Part shown: one piece after another, positions 45,166 to 54,777 of the stretch
How positions within the stretch are numbered: the stretch's first letter is position 1
How the letters are laid out: every line of letters starts with the position of its first letter
Assembly (NCBI GenBank): GCA_020852965.1
Contig: JADYZV010000123.1
Coordinates: 32,697 to 96,696, forward strand
Direction of reading: 5' to 3'
Length of the DNA stretch: 64,000 nt
From: Pirellulaceae bacterium
GTDB taxonomy: Bacteria > Planctomycetota > Planctomycetia > Pirellulales > Pirellulaceae
Notes under the pieces: model-generated
What the model was told of the DNA's origin: nothing
The model's input: the letters and a program-made list of their open reading frames with translations, nothing else
The model's database searches: none
Program-made: the position numbers and the translations under genes

Positions 45166-45431
45166 GCTGCGGCATAAGTACGCACGCCAACGGGGGATGA
45201 GACCTCTGGGTCTTTCTCCACCAATACGACGTGATCGACAAATCCTTCAAACGCGGCGGTTAAGCCGATGATTCCGCCTCCCGTGAAAGACTCGACCAAT
45301 AGCTTTGGTTTTCGATCCAAAGATTGCCACCATTTCCGTGCCAGGGGAACCAACCAAGTTTTTCCTCCTGGGTAACGGAATGGGCTACGCTTGGGAACGG
45401 ATGCAACATTGACGATCTTCTTAGTCGACAT
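45135..45431 (-). pseudogene. Truncated D12-class DNA adenine methylase
   Basis: 98 codons. The N-terminus PFRYPGGKTWLVPLARKWW is motif X of Dam-like N6-adenine methylases, and ESFTGGGIIGL is the SAM-binding motif I; VDHVVLVEKDPEV is the following strand that binds SAM ribose. After EKDPEV the sequence changes to SSPVGVRTYAAALSRLNSD, which is not methylase-like and whose last part is the R3 repeat. The catalytic DPPY motif and the remaining two thirds are missing. It can bind no target and is surely inactive. No restriction gene is near. Confidence 0.85.
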
Positions 45432-45723
45432 GCCACGATTGTAGCAAAATCGTCGAGTCGCGAAATGCGAGACCGTCGTAGCTAATAGAAGCGCGAGGCG
45501 ACTTGAAGTCTATTCGTGTTTATCGTTAGCCGATCACGAATTTGTTCGTTTGTTGAACAGTAAGAAACAACGGCAAAGGCCTTTTCGTGTCCTTCGTGTG
45601 TTTCGTGGTCAATACAACTCCCAATCCGCCAAGTTTGTGTGCGATTACATGCTATTTATGCAACAATCATTGCTTGTCCAATGGTTTGCCGTATCACTCA
45701 GCCACTTAGCCTGGATTTCGACC
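45432..45723. repeat. Gap with R8 repeat
   Basis: R8 inverse copy at 45580-45614 (CTTTTCGTGTCCTTCGTGTG, then TTTCGTGGTC). An open frame through it extends the following gene upstream, but the signal peptide begins only at 45724. No other feature. Confidence 0.7.
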
Positions 45724-46953
45724 ATGAATTATAAATCACTGAATTATGCCTCAATTCTACTATTCCTCGGTACGCAAGGTTCCTTGTCCACTTCACAGGC
45801 CGTCGCCCAGTTGAATTTCGAGCCGCAGGAATTGACGACGCAACTCCAAGTTGGCTATGCAGTGGAAGCCTTGGATGTGAACCAAGACGATCGGCTCGAT
45901 ATCGCCATCGTGGATAGCAAGCGAGTCCTATGGCTCGAAGCGCCCGATTGGGTCGAGCATGTTGTCTACGAAACGCCCGATGCCAAGTTCGACAATGTGT
46001 GCTTCGCTCCGCATGACATCGACGGCGATGGTCTAATCGATTTTGCTTTGGGTGCCGATTGGCAGTTCGGCAACTCCGATTCGGGCGGTACCATCGGATG
46101 GCTGCAACAAACTTCCTCGGGACCATGGGTCTATCACGCAATCGCCAGTGAACCGACCACGCATCGCATGAACTGGATTGCACTGGGCGATTCCAGCGCA
46201 CCCTCGTTGATTGTGGCACCACTCAAAGGCCGCGGCAGTCGCCCGCCAGGGTTTGATCAAGTCGGCGTACGCATGCTAGCCTTCGATCCCCCTGCGGATC
46301 CTACACAGCAGACCTGGGGGCGTCGTGTATTGACCGACGCGTTGCATGTCATGCACAATTTTGAAGCTAGCGACTTAGACGACGACGGCCAGTCTGAAAT
46401 CATCACAGCTAGCTACGAAGGGGTGACATGGATTCGCATGAATGCTCAAGGGGAGATTGAACTCAAGCGCTTGGGAGCCGGTCAAGAAGAGCCCGCCCCC
46501 AAACGCGGTGCTAGCGAAATCCGGGCTGGCAAATTGGCCGGCGGTGGCAAGTACCTCGCTACCATCGAGCCCTGGCACGGAGACAAAGTAGTGGTGTACG
46601 TTGCACCGGAGAGTTGGCAGCAGTCCAACCAGCTCTGGCCCAGGACGGTCTTGGATGAGCAGCTCGCCTGGGGGCATGCTGTGGCCTGCGCGAACCTGGA
46701 CGGTGATGCCGATCAAGAGCTGGTGATCGGCGTTCGCGATAATCAAAGCGATCAACACCGATGCGGCTTGCGCATCTACGATCCAATCGATGCACCGGCG
46801 GGCAAGTGGCAACGCAGTGTATTTGATCCCGGAGGCGTGGCCATCGAGGACTTGACCGTGGCAGATCTGGATGGAGATGGCGACGTTGACATTGTCACCG
46901 TCGGTCGCGCTACGCACAATGTCAAGATCTATTGGAATCAATTCAAGAAGTAG
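45724..46953 (+). CDS. Secreted FG-GAP/VCBS repeat protein
   Basis: About 409 residues with a signal peptide ending AVAQ. At least five FG-GAP blades carry calcium-binding loops: DVNQDDRLDIAIVD, DIDGDGLIDFALG, DLDDDGQSEIITASY, NLDGDADQELVIGV and DLDGDGDVDIVTVGR. These build a seven-bladed propeller outside the cell. Proteins of this type in planctomycetes are often found near sulfatases and cytochromes; function is unknown. The ATG at 45724 is chosen because it starts the signal peptide; upstream ATGs would add about 58 residues encoded partly by the R8 repeat. Confidence 0.85.
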   Translation: MNYKSLNYASILLFLGTQGSLSTSQAVAQLNFEPQELTTQLQVGYAVEALDVNQDDRLDIAIVDSKRVLWLEAPDWVEHVVYETPDAKFDNVCFAPHDIDGDGLIDFALGADWQFGNSDSGGTIGWLQQTSSGPWVYHAIASEPTTHRMNWIALGDSSAPSLIVAPLKGRGSRPPGFDQVGVRMLAFDPPADPTQQTWGRRVLTDALHVMHNFEASDLDDDGQSEIITASYEGVTWIRMNAQGEIELKRLGAGQEEPAPKRGASEIRAGKLAGGGKYLATIEPWHGDKVVVYVAPESWQQSNQLWPRTVLDEQLAWGHAVACANLDGDADQELVIGVRDNQSDQHRCGLRIYDPIDAPAGKWQRSVFDPGGVAIEDLTVADLDGDGDVDIVTVGRATHNVKIYWNQFKK

Positions 46954-47155
46954 CAGGCACCGTCATACCTCTGTCGACGTGCTCAATATGAATGAGTCTC
47001 AGCGGCTGAGGTTGAGGCTTCAATTATTGAAATACAGGGAATTGGACTGACAAAGTGATTCAGCGGATGACGCGGGACCAAAATCCCAATCGGTTTCGGT
47101 TACAATACTCCAATTCTCAACTGTGCTCCACATGTAAGCTATGTAGGATTTGGAA
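46954..47155. other. Short gap, nothing seen
   Basis: About 200 bp without a gene, repeat or clear promoter. AGGA at 47145-47148 lies 7 nt before the next start. Confidence 0.5.
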
Positions 47156-49939
47156 ATGTTGTCTGACTGGGTTCATCACATGACGCGACTCGTTGTGTTC
47201 TCGATTTGCTTTGGTGTGTTCTTGCAGAATGTGGGTGGCGCACAAGAACGGAAATCGACCCTCGGCGGAGCGTCGAGCCACATTCATGGCGAGCCGGAGT
47301 TGGTGGGACCGGGTGTCGGCGATGCACCGAGTCTAACGCCAGTCAATCAAGTGCTAACACCTTACGGACAGCAGCTCGATCTGCCAGGCATGCGCCCTCA
47401 AGCGCTCGCCTTGTCGCCCGACGGTGCGCTGTTGGCGGTGAGTGGTAAGACGAATCAATTGGTCATCGTCGATCCACAAACGCTGAGCGTGGTACAGCGC
47501 GTGAACATGCCGGGCGAGGCGGTGAGATTGGAATCAGATAACAACGATAACAACACTGCCAAAGACGTGAATGCCGATGCGGATGTGGATATCGATGCTC
47601 GTGCGCAAGTCAGTTACACCGGGCTGATCTTCTCTCCCGACGGAAGGCAGATCTACTTGAGCAATGTGAACGGCTCGGTGAAGGTCTTTGCCGTCGACGA
47701 GCTGGGGCAAGTCACTCCGTCTCACACTTTAGCACTCCCCAATGCCAACGCACCGCGCCGTACCGACGAGATCCCTAGTGGATTGGCTATCAGCGAGGAT
47801 GGCGGGCGGCTATATGTCTGCGGAAATCTTTCGAATCAACTCTTTGAGCTTGATACGAAAACGGGCGAAGTCACTCATACGTGGCCGGTCGGGGTGGCAC
47901 CTTACGATGTGGTCTTGGTCGCGAACAAGGCCTTTGTTAGCAATTGGGGCGGACGTCGACCTGGAACAGGCGATCTGACGGGACCTGCTGGGCGTGGTAC
48001 CGAAGTGCGTGTCGATCCCGTGCGATTTATTGCCAACGAAGGTTCGGTCAGCATCGTGACGCTGAATGAACCTACAGCGGAAACCAATGAGCCCCAAACT
48101 GCTGTGCGCGAGTTGCTCACCGGTATACATGCTAGCGGGCTGGCAGTCAGTCCCGATGGAAAGTATGTCGTGTGCGCCAACGCGACCGCAGATACCTTGT
48201 CGGTCATCGATGTTGCCGAGGAGCGAGTCGTGCAGACGATTTGGGCTAAGGCAAAGCCTTCGGATTTATTTGGGGCTGCTCCCAATGCACTGGTCTTTGC
48301 ACCCGCTGGAGACGAACTGTTTGTGGCTAATGGCTCGCAAAATGCGATTGCGGTAATCGAGTTTCGCCCCGAACAACAGTCGGAACTCGAAGGCTTGATC
48401 CCCGTTGGCTGGTATCCCGGCGCGCTGTGCTACGATCGGGCTCGTGAGCAATTGCTGGTAGCCAATATCAAAGGTCTCCCAGTCACCCCCAAGACCGAAC
48501 CGCAGACTGGAGCAGCCGGCTTCAATTCGCACCACTATCACGGTAGCCTGTCGATGTTTGGCATCCCCAACGAAGAGGATCTACTAAAGATTTCTGAACG
48601 AGCCGCGAGGAATATGCGTGCCGAGCGCATCGCCAAAACCGCCTTGCCTGCTCGGCCGGATCAACCACCACGCGCGATTCCCCAGCGGATCGGTGAACCG
48701 AGTTTGATTGAGCATGTGGTGTATGTCATCAAAGAGAATCGCACCTACGATCAAGTCTTAGGCGATATAGAGCGCGCCAATGGGAACGCAGAGTTGTGTA
48801 TCTTCGGTCGTGAGATCACTCCCAACCAACATAAAATGGTCGACGAGTTCGTGTTGCTCGACAATACCTATTGCGCTGGGATCTTAAGCGCCGATGGTCA
48901 CCAGTGGAGCACGACGGCCATAAGCACCGACTATATGGAAAAGAGTTTTGCTGGCTTTCCACGGAGCTACCCCGACGGTATGGGGATCGATGAGAACGAT
49001 GCGCTGGCCTACTCGCCCGCCGGATTCATTTGGGACAATGCGGTAGCTCATGGAAAGTCGATTCGCAACTACGGCGAATTCATGATGCCCACGGTGCGCT
49101 ACCGCGATCCGCAGAGAAAGGGTAGCCCCGACTACTTGGCCTGCTATCGAACTTGGAAGGGAGATAGCGACGAAGTCATTTTCGAATGTCAACCATCGGT
49201 CGACAGTTTGACTTCTTTTTCTCCGACTGGCTATGTCGGCTGGGAAATGGCAGTACCCGACCAGTACCGCGCCGATTTCATCATCGAGGAGCTCAAACAG
49301 TTCGAGCAACAGGGCAAGTTTCCGCAGTTGACGATTATTTGTCTCCCCAACGATCACGCCAGTGGTACGCGTCCCGGCTCCCCGACTCCAGCCTCGTGTC
49401 TTGCTGACAATGACTTGGCCTTTGGACGCATCGTCGAAGCGCTCAGCCATTCCAAGTTTTGGCCACGCATGGCCATTTTGGGCATTGAAGATGATCCACA
49501 GGCAGGTTGGGATCACGTCAGTGGTTATCGCACGACTGCCTATTGCATCAGCCCCTACGCGCGGCGCGGGACATTGGTTAGCACACACTACAATACGACT
49601 AGTGTCTTGCGAACCATCGAGCAGATTCTGGGTTTGCCGCCGATGAATCAGTTCGATGCGAGCGCCGTGCCGATGTTCGATTGCTTTGTCGACACCGCCG
49701 ACTTGACTCCCTTTGATGCACTAGCCACCAATATTCCACTCGATCAAATGAATCCCGATCCCAAGGCGATTTCCGATCCCGAACTCCGCAGCGACGCGCT
49801 GGTATCGTTGGAGTTGAACTTTCGTGAGGTTGATCGCGCACCGGAGGATGTGCTCAATCGAATCTTGTGGCGCGCTATGAAAGGGACGGCAATTGCCTAT
49901 CCCGAGTGGGCTACTGGGATAGATGATGACGATGATTAA
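47156..49939 (+). CDS. Secreted YVTN-type beta-propeller fused to a phosphoesterase
   Basis: About 927 residues with a signal peptide (VVFSICFGVFLQNVGGAQE). Residues about 70-440 are YVTN-type propeller repeats (ALALSPDGALLAVSGKTNQL, SGLAVSPDGKYVVCANATAD). An unusual Asp/Asn-rich insert (ESDNNDNNTAKDVNADADVD) interrupts one blade near residue 125. From about 510 comes a phosphoesterase of the phospholipase C/acid phosphatase superfamily: EHVVYVIKENRTYDQVLGD, LDNTYCAGILSADGHQWST and GIEDDPQAGWDHVSGYRT. It probably acts on phosphate esters at the cell surface. It ends in five Asp codons. AGGA precedes the ATG at 47156. Confidence 0.87.
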   Translation: MLSDWVHHMTRLVVFSICFGVFLQNVGGAQERKSTLGGASSHIHGEPELVGPGVGDAPSLTPVNQVLTPYGQQLDLPGMRPQALALSPDGALLAVSGKTNQLVIVDPQTLSVVQRVNMPGEAVRLESDNNDNNTAKDVNADADVDIDARAQVSYTGLIFSPDGRQIYLSNVNGSVKVFAVDELGQVTPSHTLALPNANAPRRTDEIPSGLAISEDGGRLYVCGNLSNQLFELDTKTGEVTHTWPVGVAPYDVVLVANKAFVSNWGGRRPGTGDLTGPAGRGTEVRVDPVRFIANEGSVSIVTLNEPTAETNEPQTAVRELLTGIHASGLAVSPDGKYVVCANATADTLSVIDVAEERVVQTIWAKAKPSDLFGAAPNALVFAPAGDELFVANGSQNAIAVIEFRPEQQSELEGLIPVGWYPGALCYDRAREQLLVANIKGLPVTPKTEPQTGAAGFNSHHYHGSLSMFGIPNEEDLLKISERAARNMRAERIAKTALPARPDQPPRAIPQRIGEPSLIEHVVYVIKENRTYDQVLGDIERANGNAELCIFGREITPNQHKMVDEFVLLDNTYCAGILSADGHQWSTTAISTDYMEKSFAGFPRSYPDGMGIDENDALAYSPAGFIWDNAVAHGKSIRNYGEFMMPTVRYRDPQRKGSPDYLACYRTWKGDSDEVIFECQPSVDSLTSFSPTGYVGWEMAVPDQYRADFIIEELKQFEQQGKFPQLTIICLPNDHASGTRPGSPTPASCLADNDLAFGRIVEALSHSKFWPRMAILGIEDDPQAGWDHVSGYRTTAYCISPYARRGTLVSTHYNTTSVLRTIEQILGLPPMNQFDASAVPMFDCFVDTADLTPFDALATNIPLDQMNPDPKAISDPELRSDALVSLELNFREVDRAPEDVLNRILWRAMKGTAIAYPEWATGIDDDDD

Positions 49940-49950
49940 TCGCAATATTG

Positions 49951-50135
49951 CCCCCTGCTAGCTTGTCTGGCAGGAGCAGAAGTTTTAGTGTTATGGCATT
50001 TGGTTTTCAATCCCGATAGGGATGGCATGTGCTAGCCTGGGATGCAAATCCCAGGTGATGGGGAGCGCCCAGCAGCGAAAGCCCTGAAGGGGCGACAGGC
50101 GTAGGTATCCAACACCTGCCGTCGCTTTGCGACTA
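49951..50135. repeat. R4 hairpin (copy D) followed by R11 element
   Basis: CCTGCTAG-CTTGT-CTGGCAGG (49954-49974) matches hairpin 1 of R4, with the same CTTGT loop but changed pairs, followed by GAAGTTTTAG. Then R11: CCTGGGAT-GCAA-ATCCCAGG (50036-50055) and GCCCTGAAGGGGCGACAGG (50081-50099). R11-like strings are, from memory, widespread in planctomycete and other genomes. Confidence 0.8.
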
Positions 50136-50178
50136 TTCGAATCGATCTTTCCACGTTACTCAGAAAAGAAAAGACCCG

Positions 50179-51519
50179 ATGATGAGCAGTGTCGAAACCA
50201 ATCCCGAGACAGATAGCGCGATTCCCTTCTCAAGATTAGTCCCAGAACTGCGCAGCAGATTTCCCTCGCTGGCGCGCCTTAGCCCTGATGGAAGCGAGAA
50301 GGTGATTTACCTGGACGGGCCGGCGGGGAGCCAAGTTCCACGTTCGGTCATCGAGGCGATCGGCAATTACTACTTGCGGCATAACGCCAACAGCGGTGGG
50401 CAATTCGCGACAAGCGTAGAGACGAACGAATTGATAGCCGCTGCGCATCGAGCAGCCGCCGATTGGTTCGGAGCCAACGATCCGCGCGAGTGTGTGTTTG
50501 GCGCCAACATGACTACGCTGACGATGGCGTTTTCGCGAGCGATATCGAAAACTTGGAAGCCTGGCGAGCGGGTTGTAGTGACGCAGCTCGACCACGATGG
50601 CAATGTAACTCCCTGGACATTGGCGGCCGCCGACGCTGGTGTAGAAGTAGCGACGGTGCGCGTCGATCCGGCCGATGCAACGTTAGATGTCGATGATTTC
50701 CGGCGCCAAGTCACTGCGGGAACGCGGCTGGTCGCATTGACCTGCGCGTCCAACGCCGTCGGTAGCAAACCGCCGATCGAGGAGCTGATTGCGATCGCTC
50801 ATGAGGTTGGAGCAGAGGTTTATTTGGATGCCGTCCATTATGCTCCGCACGGTTTGATCGACGTACAAGCTTGGGAGGCTGACTACTGCGTTTGTTCGGC
50901 CTACAAATTCTTCGGCCCGCAGGTAGGCATGTTGTGGGGGCGGCTGGAACGGCTGGAAGCATTGACGGCTTACAAGCTGCGTCCCGCCCCGCAGCACTCG
51001 CCCGGCAAGTGGATGACCGGGACACCGAACTTTGCGGCGATTGCTGGAGTCGTTGCCGCAATTAACTATATAGCCTCGATCGGCCAACGGCTGGAAGATG
51101 ATAGCAAGAGTGAAGGCCAGTCTGTCCAACTTTCGCGACGCGATGCAATTCAACATGCCTTTGCGGCGATCGATGTTTATGAGCGTGAATTGTTGGAGCG
51201 ATTGATGGTTGGCTTGCAAGCCATTGAGGGAGTGACCGTTTATGGTATTACCGACCCGGCTCGCTTTTCGCGACGCGTTCCCACCGTGGCTTGTACGCTA
51301 GCCGGCCTACCGGCGACGCAAGTGGCCAAGGCCTTGGGCGATCAAGGGATCTTCTGCTGGGATGGGAATTACTATGCAGTAGACATCTGTCGCGTGTTGG
51401 GGCAATCCGAGCAGGGGATGGTCCGCTTAGGGATTCTGCACACGACGACTGCACAAGAGATTGACCGCACCCTCGCTGCCATCGCTCGGCTTCAACAGTC
51501 CGCTAGCGTAGGCTCGTAA
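50179..51519 (+). CDS. Cysteine desulfurase-like aminotransferase class V protein
   Basis: 446 residues. VIYLDGPAGSQVPRSVIEAI opens the class V fold. DAVH (Asp217, His220) and CSAYKFFGPQVG with PLP Lys243 are the SufS-type active site. HNANSGG and GANMTTLTMAFSRA fit the VC1184-like subfamily of cysteine desulfurase homologues, which is separate from the main SufS and IscS. A catalytic cysteine loop is not obvious, so sulfur transfer is not certain. No suf or isc genes are nearby. The final residues VGS and the stop are encoded by the first bases of an R6 repeat. Confidence 0.87.
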   Translation: MMSSVETNPETDSAIPFSRLVPELRSRFPSLARLSPDGSEKVIYLDGPAGSQVPRSVIEAIGNYYLRHNANSGGQFATSVETNELIAAAHRAAADWFGANDPRECVFGANMTTLTMAFSRAISKTWKPGERVVVTQLDHDGNVTPWTLAAADAGVEVATVRVDPADATLDVDDFRRQVTAGTRLVALTCASNAVGSKPPIEELIAIAHEVGAEVYLDAVHYAPHGLIDVQAWEADYCVCSAYKFFGPQVGMLWGRLERLEALTAYKLRPAPQHSPGKWMTGTPNFAAIAGVVAAINYIASIGQRLEDDSKSEGQSVQLSRRDAIQHAFAAIDVYERELLERLMVGLQAIEGVTVYGITDPARFSRRVPTVACTLAGLPATQVAKALGDQGIFCWDGNYYAVDICRVLGQSEQGMVRLGILHTTTAQEIDRTLAAIARLQQSASVGS

Positions 51520-51705
51520 CGAGTACCGCGAGTTACGGCGGACCGAAGAAGGAGATTCGAGTGCCGAACTTCCGCCAGCCAATGAGATTGGGCGGCAGTG
51601 GAAGTCGAGTTGCTGCGGTGGTAATTGTCAAGGTTTACGGAGCAAGCCAGCGCTGCGCCGTTAAACAGACTCTATCTTCGGTTGCGTTTTCACGCGGCCG
51701 AATAG
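51508..51705. repeat. R6 repeat, single copy
   Basis: Starts GTAGGCTCGTAACGAGTACC, continues CGAGTTACGGCGGACCGAAG and runs about 200 bp through CAAGCCAGCGCTGCG, GTTAAACAGAC and a hairpin GCGT-TTTC-ACGC. It matches 54778-55092, placing direct copies on both sides of the gene at 51843-54746. The TAA in its first 12 bases is the stop of the preceding gene. Confidence 0.93.
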
Positions 51706-51842
51706 CTTGTCGGTCGCGCCTGTGAACTCTGCTATACTGGATTGCGGAAGAATCATATTTGACATAGTCACCGGGACTGGCCCTTTGCAAATCCGCACTT
51801 TCCAAGCAGAATGTTGCCGCTAGCGGCACAGGGAAGACGAAA

Positions 51843-54746
51843 ATGAACATAACGAGACTGGCTGCGAGTTGGTGCTCGTTGGTTGTATTTGGGCTAGCTA
51901 TTCTTTCGACGCGAGCATTGGCGAGTGATAGTTTGCCCGAATGGGCACGTGGGCAAGGGGAGTCGCTGGAGATTCGGTTGACCGGTGAAGTTGTGGGGGC
52001 AAATGACCAGGTGGCGCCCGACTTTGCGGTGACCTGCCAACTCAATGCGGCTGTTGTCAAGTACAGTCTACCGGCCAGGATCGATGGTCGACATTTTGAG
52101 ATTTGGGTTCCTGCCAAAAATGTCAATTGGAATTGGATGTGGATTCGCGTCGCTTCCAGAGATGAAAAGTTTGTCGCTTACCAAAAACTAGCCGCTTACG
52201 AACTCCGTCACGCGGCCGTCAACGGTCTTCAATTCGAACTCACGACACAACCAACGCGAACCGTCGCAGTCCGGGTTGAGTACCAAGGCCAACCAGCGCC
52301 CAATGCTTGGGTCAATGCGGAGCTGGGTTACGACATCAACCTGCGTGCCCAAGCGAATGAAGACGGGATAGCCACCTTCCATCTGCTGCCGGAGCAGCAG
52401 CTCGCTCGATTTACAGCTTGGACAGATGATTTTAAGATGGGCGGCTTTAGCTTCAATAGTAAGCCCACCAAGGATCCTGCGGCGAACGAATTCACGGTCG
52501 AACTCAACCAATGCCAAGATCGGCTGCTGCGAGTCGTCGACGAAGAAGGATCTCCAGTTTCCGATCTGGCATTTGTGTTGCAGATGGCGAGAATACCTGA
52601 TTATGACTTCGTCGGTATCAATGAAAATTCACATTTGAAGACCAATTCCGCTGGCGAAGTCACTTATCGCTGGTTTCCAAACTGGAAAGAACGCAAATGT
52701 TACATCGCGCTTGACTCGAAACATTGGATAGCAGAAGGAGGGTGCGAAGAATTGGATGAGGCGATCGTCTTTAAGGTTAAGAAGAGCAAGATCGCGCAAC
52801 GGAAACGCGTGGTAGGGAATATCACAGGAACGCCTTCGACTCTCGTAGGTTTTCATGTGACGCTGTACACTTTTCAGGGAGAACGAGAAAACTTATCCAG
52901 TGAGCTATATGCATTCTCCGACGCCACTGGCTCGTTCGCTATGGATGTGCTCCCCGATGCAACCTATTGTGCGTTCGTGCTCGATTCTGATTTTGTAAGT
53001 CCGACGATCGATTTGATCCCATACGATTCTTCTTTGGACAAGATCACTGCTCCCGAGCTTTCGGTCTCGAAGGGAGAGAAAGTAGAAGTGACCGTTACAT
53101 CGGGCCCAGACAAGAAGCCTTATCCCGATTTGACTATACGTTTTCGCAGAGAACACGAGTTTTCGTGGAGAGAGGATGGGCGCAGTCGAAATGCTACTGG
53201 AGGCCCATCTTGGCAGGCTACTACCAATGACCAAGGTATCGCAGTAACGAATTCCTTGCCTGGAAAACTGCAGGTTCACGTCTACACGCCGCTGTGGAGC
53301 ACCGAGGAGGAAGTAGACGTTTCTCTTGGCACAGCGATCCACGTATCGTTGCACCGTTCTTTCGAGGAAAAACAGAAAGTGATCGGGCAATTGGTGCTTG
53401 GCGAAGGTGTCGATGCGGACCTATCCAATGCACAGGTCCGGATCGGTTCTGTCGATGGGAATTACGACGACCAACAATCGCTTGCAACCGACGCCAAGGG
53501 AGCGTTTTATTTCGAAACGGTGTCGACTGAATTGGGTGTGTTTGCTCGTACCCAAGATGGCCGTGCAGCAGGGTCGGTAGTGGTTCGTGATCTATCTGAA
53601 CCAATCATGTTGGAATTGCGCTCGACGATGAGCTATACAGGCCAACTGTTAAACAGCGAAGGTCAGCCGAGTGTCGGTCAACAAGTAGAGGCTTTGGTCT
53701 GTGTAGAGGGGACCGAAAACGGCCAAGGTTTGTTTCTAAAGCATTTCGATGCGGAACGTATTACAGCCAAAACTGACTCGGACGGAAAGTATGTGCTGCC
53801 CGATATTCCAACTGAAATGAATGTTATCTTGCTTGCACGCAACCAGCAGGACTCAAGCGAGAGTGACTATCTCGACATAGTGTACTTGGAAGCGCATGAG
53901 GATCGGCCGTTGGCCATCCATCGAATTGGCACAACAAAACCATCGGCTGACAAGTACTCGCTGGCCGAACGGATTGAGAAAACGCTGCGAGATTGTCGTT
54001 TGGCGGGCTTTCGCATGATGGTCATAACTTCCAGAGCCGACGCGCCATCCAAGGCCTTCATCGACCGCTACTTCAAAGACTACCAAGAAAATCGCGAGGT
54101 CTCGAGCTATATGCAAATCGTACTCACTGACGCCGATGTTCTGCCAACATCGCGGGGCGCAGACTTTGCAAAACAACGCGGCTGGAAAATACCTGATCCA
54201 GGAAAAGTGCTCGCATACGCCATCGACGACCGAGGGAACGAGCTGGGCCCGATCGAAGTCAAATTAGAAGAGCAGGAGTCAGCCGATTTAGCAACTGCGT
54301 TTGTTCATCAACACATGCCTGTGGCAGTGGATGCTGAGCAGAAATGGGATCAGGCATTTGCAGAGGCGCGACAGTCTGACAAACAAGTCTGGGCGCGCAT
54401 TTGCCAACGCTACTGCGGTCCCTGTTTTCTCCTCGCGCGCTGGATGGACGATCATCGAGAGCTACTCGCCAAAGATTTCGTGATGCTCAAAATTGACGAT
54501 GTTCGCGACGAAAACGGTTTCGCGGTTGCCAATCGTCTAACCCGTGGCAAGCAGCATGGAGTTCCGTTCCACGCCATCTACGATTCGAACGAGTCGATGT
54601 TGATTAACAGCGCTGGCAAGTTTGGCAATATCGGGCATCCAAGTGGCTATGAAGGGAAGAAGCACCTGCGAAAAATGCTCGAGGCAGGTTGCAAAAGACT
54701 GACTGCCGCTGAGATTGATCAGCTCGTCGATAGCGTCGAAGACTAG
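51843..54746 (+). CDS. Secreted protein with carboxypeptidase-regulatory-like repeats and C-terminal thioredoxin fold
   Basis: 967 residues with a signal peptide (LVVFGLAILSTRALASD). The middle consists of several beta-sandwich repeats of the carboxypeptidase regulatory type (VAVRVEYQGQPAPNAWVNAE, YTGQLLNSEGQPSVGQQVEA, LRVVDEEGSPVSDL). From about 840 the chain is thioredoxin-like: a CGPC motif at 858-861 (ARICQRYCGPCFLLARWMDD) and the cis-Pro GVPFHAIYD at about 906-914. It may be a periplasmic or surface redox protein anchored to a large scaffold. GGGAAG precedes the ATG. The gene is flanked by direct copies of R6, so recombination between them would delete it. Confidence 0.82.
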   Translation: MNITRLAASWCSLVVFGLAILSTRALASDSLPEWARGQGESLEIRLTGEVVGANDQVAPDFAVTCQLNAAVVKYSLPARIDGRHFEIWVPAKNVNWNWMWIRVASRDEKFVAYQKLAAYELRHAAVNGLQFELTTQPTRTVAVRVEYQGQPAPNAWVNAELGYDINLRAQANEDGIATFHLLPEQQLARFTAWTDDFKMGGFSFNSKPTKDPAANEFTVELNQCQDRLLRVVDEEGSPVSDLAFVLQMARIPDYDFVGINENSHLKTNSAGEVTYRWFPNWKERKCYIALDSKHWIAEGGCEELDEAIVFKVKKSKIAQRKRVVGNITGTPSTLVGFHVTLYTFQGERENLSSELYAFSDATGSFAMDVLPDATYCAFVLDSDFVSPTIDLIPYDSSLDKITAPELSVSKGEKVEVTVTSGPDKKPYPDLTIRFRREHEFSWREDGRSRNATGGPSWQATTNDQGIAVTNSLPGKLQVHVYTPLWSTEEEVDVSLGTAIHVSLHRSFEEKQKVIGQLVLGEGVDADLSNAQVRIGSVDGNYDDQQSLATDAKGAFYFETVSTELGVFARTQDGRAAGSVVVRDLSEPIMLELRSTMSYTGQLLNSEGQPSVGQQVEALVCVEGTENGQGLFLKHFDAERITAKTDSDGKYVLPDIPTEMNVILLARNQQDSSESDYLDIVYLEAHEDRPLAIHRIGTTKPSADKYSLAERIEKTLRDCRLAGFRMMVITSRADAPSKAFIDRYFKDYQENREVSSYMQIVLTDADVLPTSRGADFAKQRGWKIPDPGKVLAYAIDDRGNELGPIEVKLEEQESADLATAFVHQHMPVAVDAEQKWDQAFAEARQSDKQVWARICQRYCGPCFLLARWMDDHRELLAKDFVMLKIDDVRDENGFAVANRLTRGKQHGVPFHAIYDSNESMLINSAGKFGNIGHPSGYEGKKHLRKMLEAGCKRLTAAEIDQLVDSVED

Positions 54747-54777
54747 ATCGGCAGTCAGCATAGACTGGTAACAAAAT

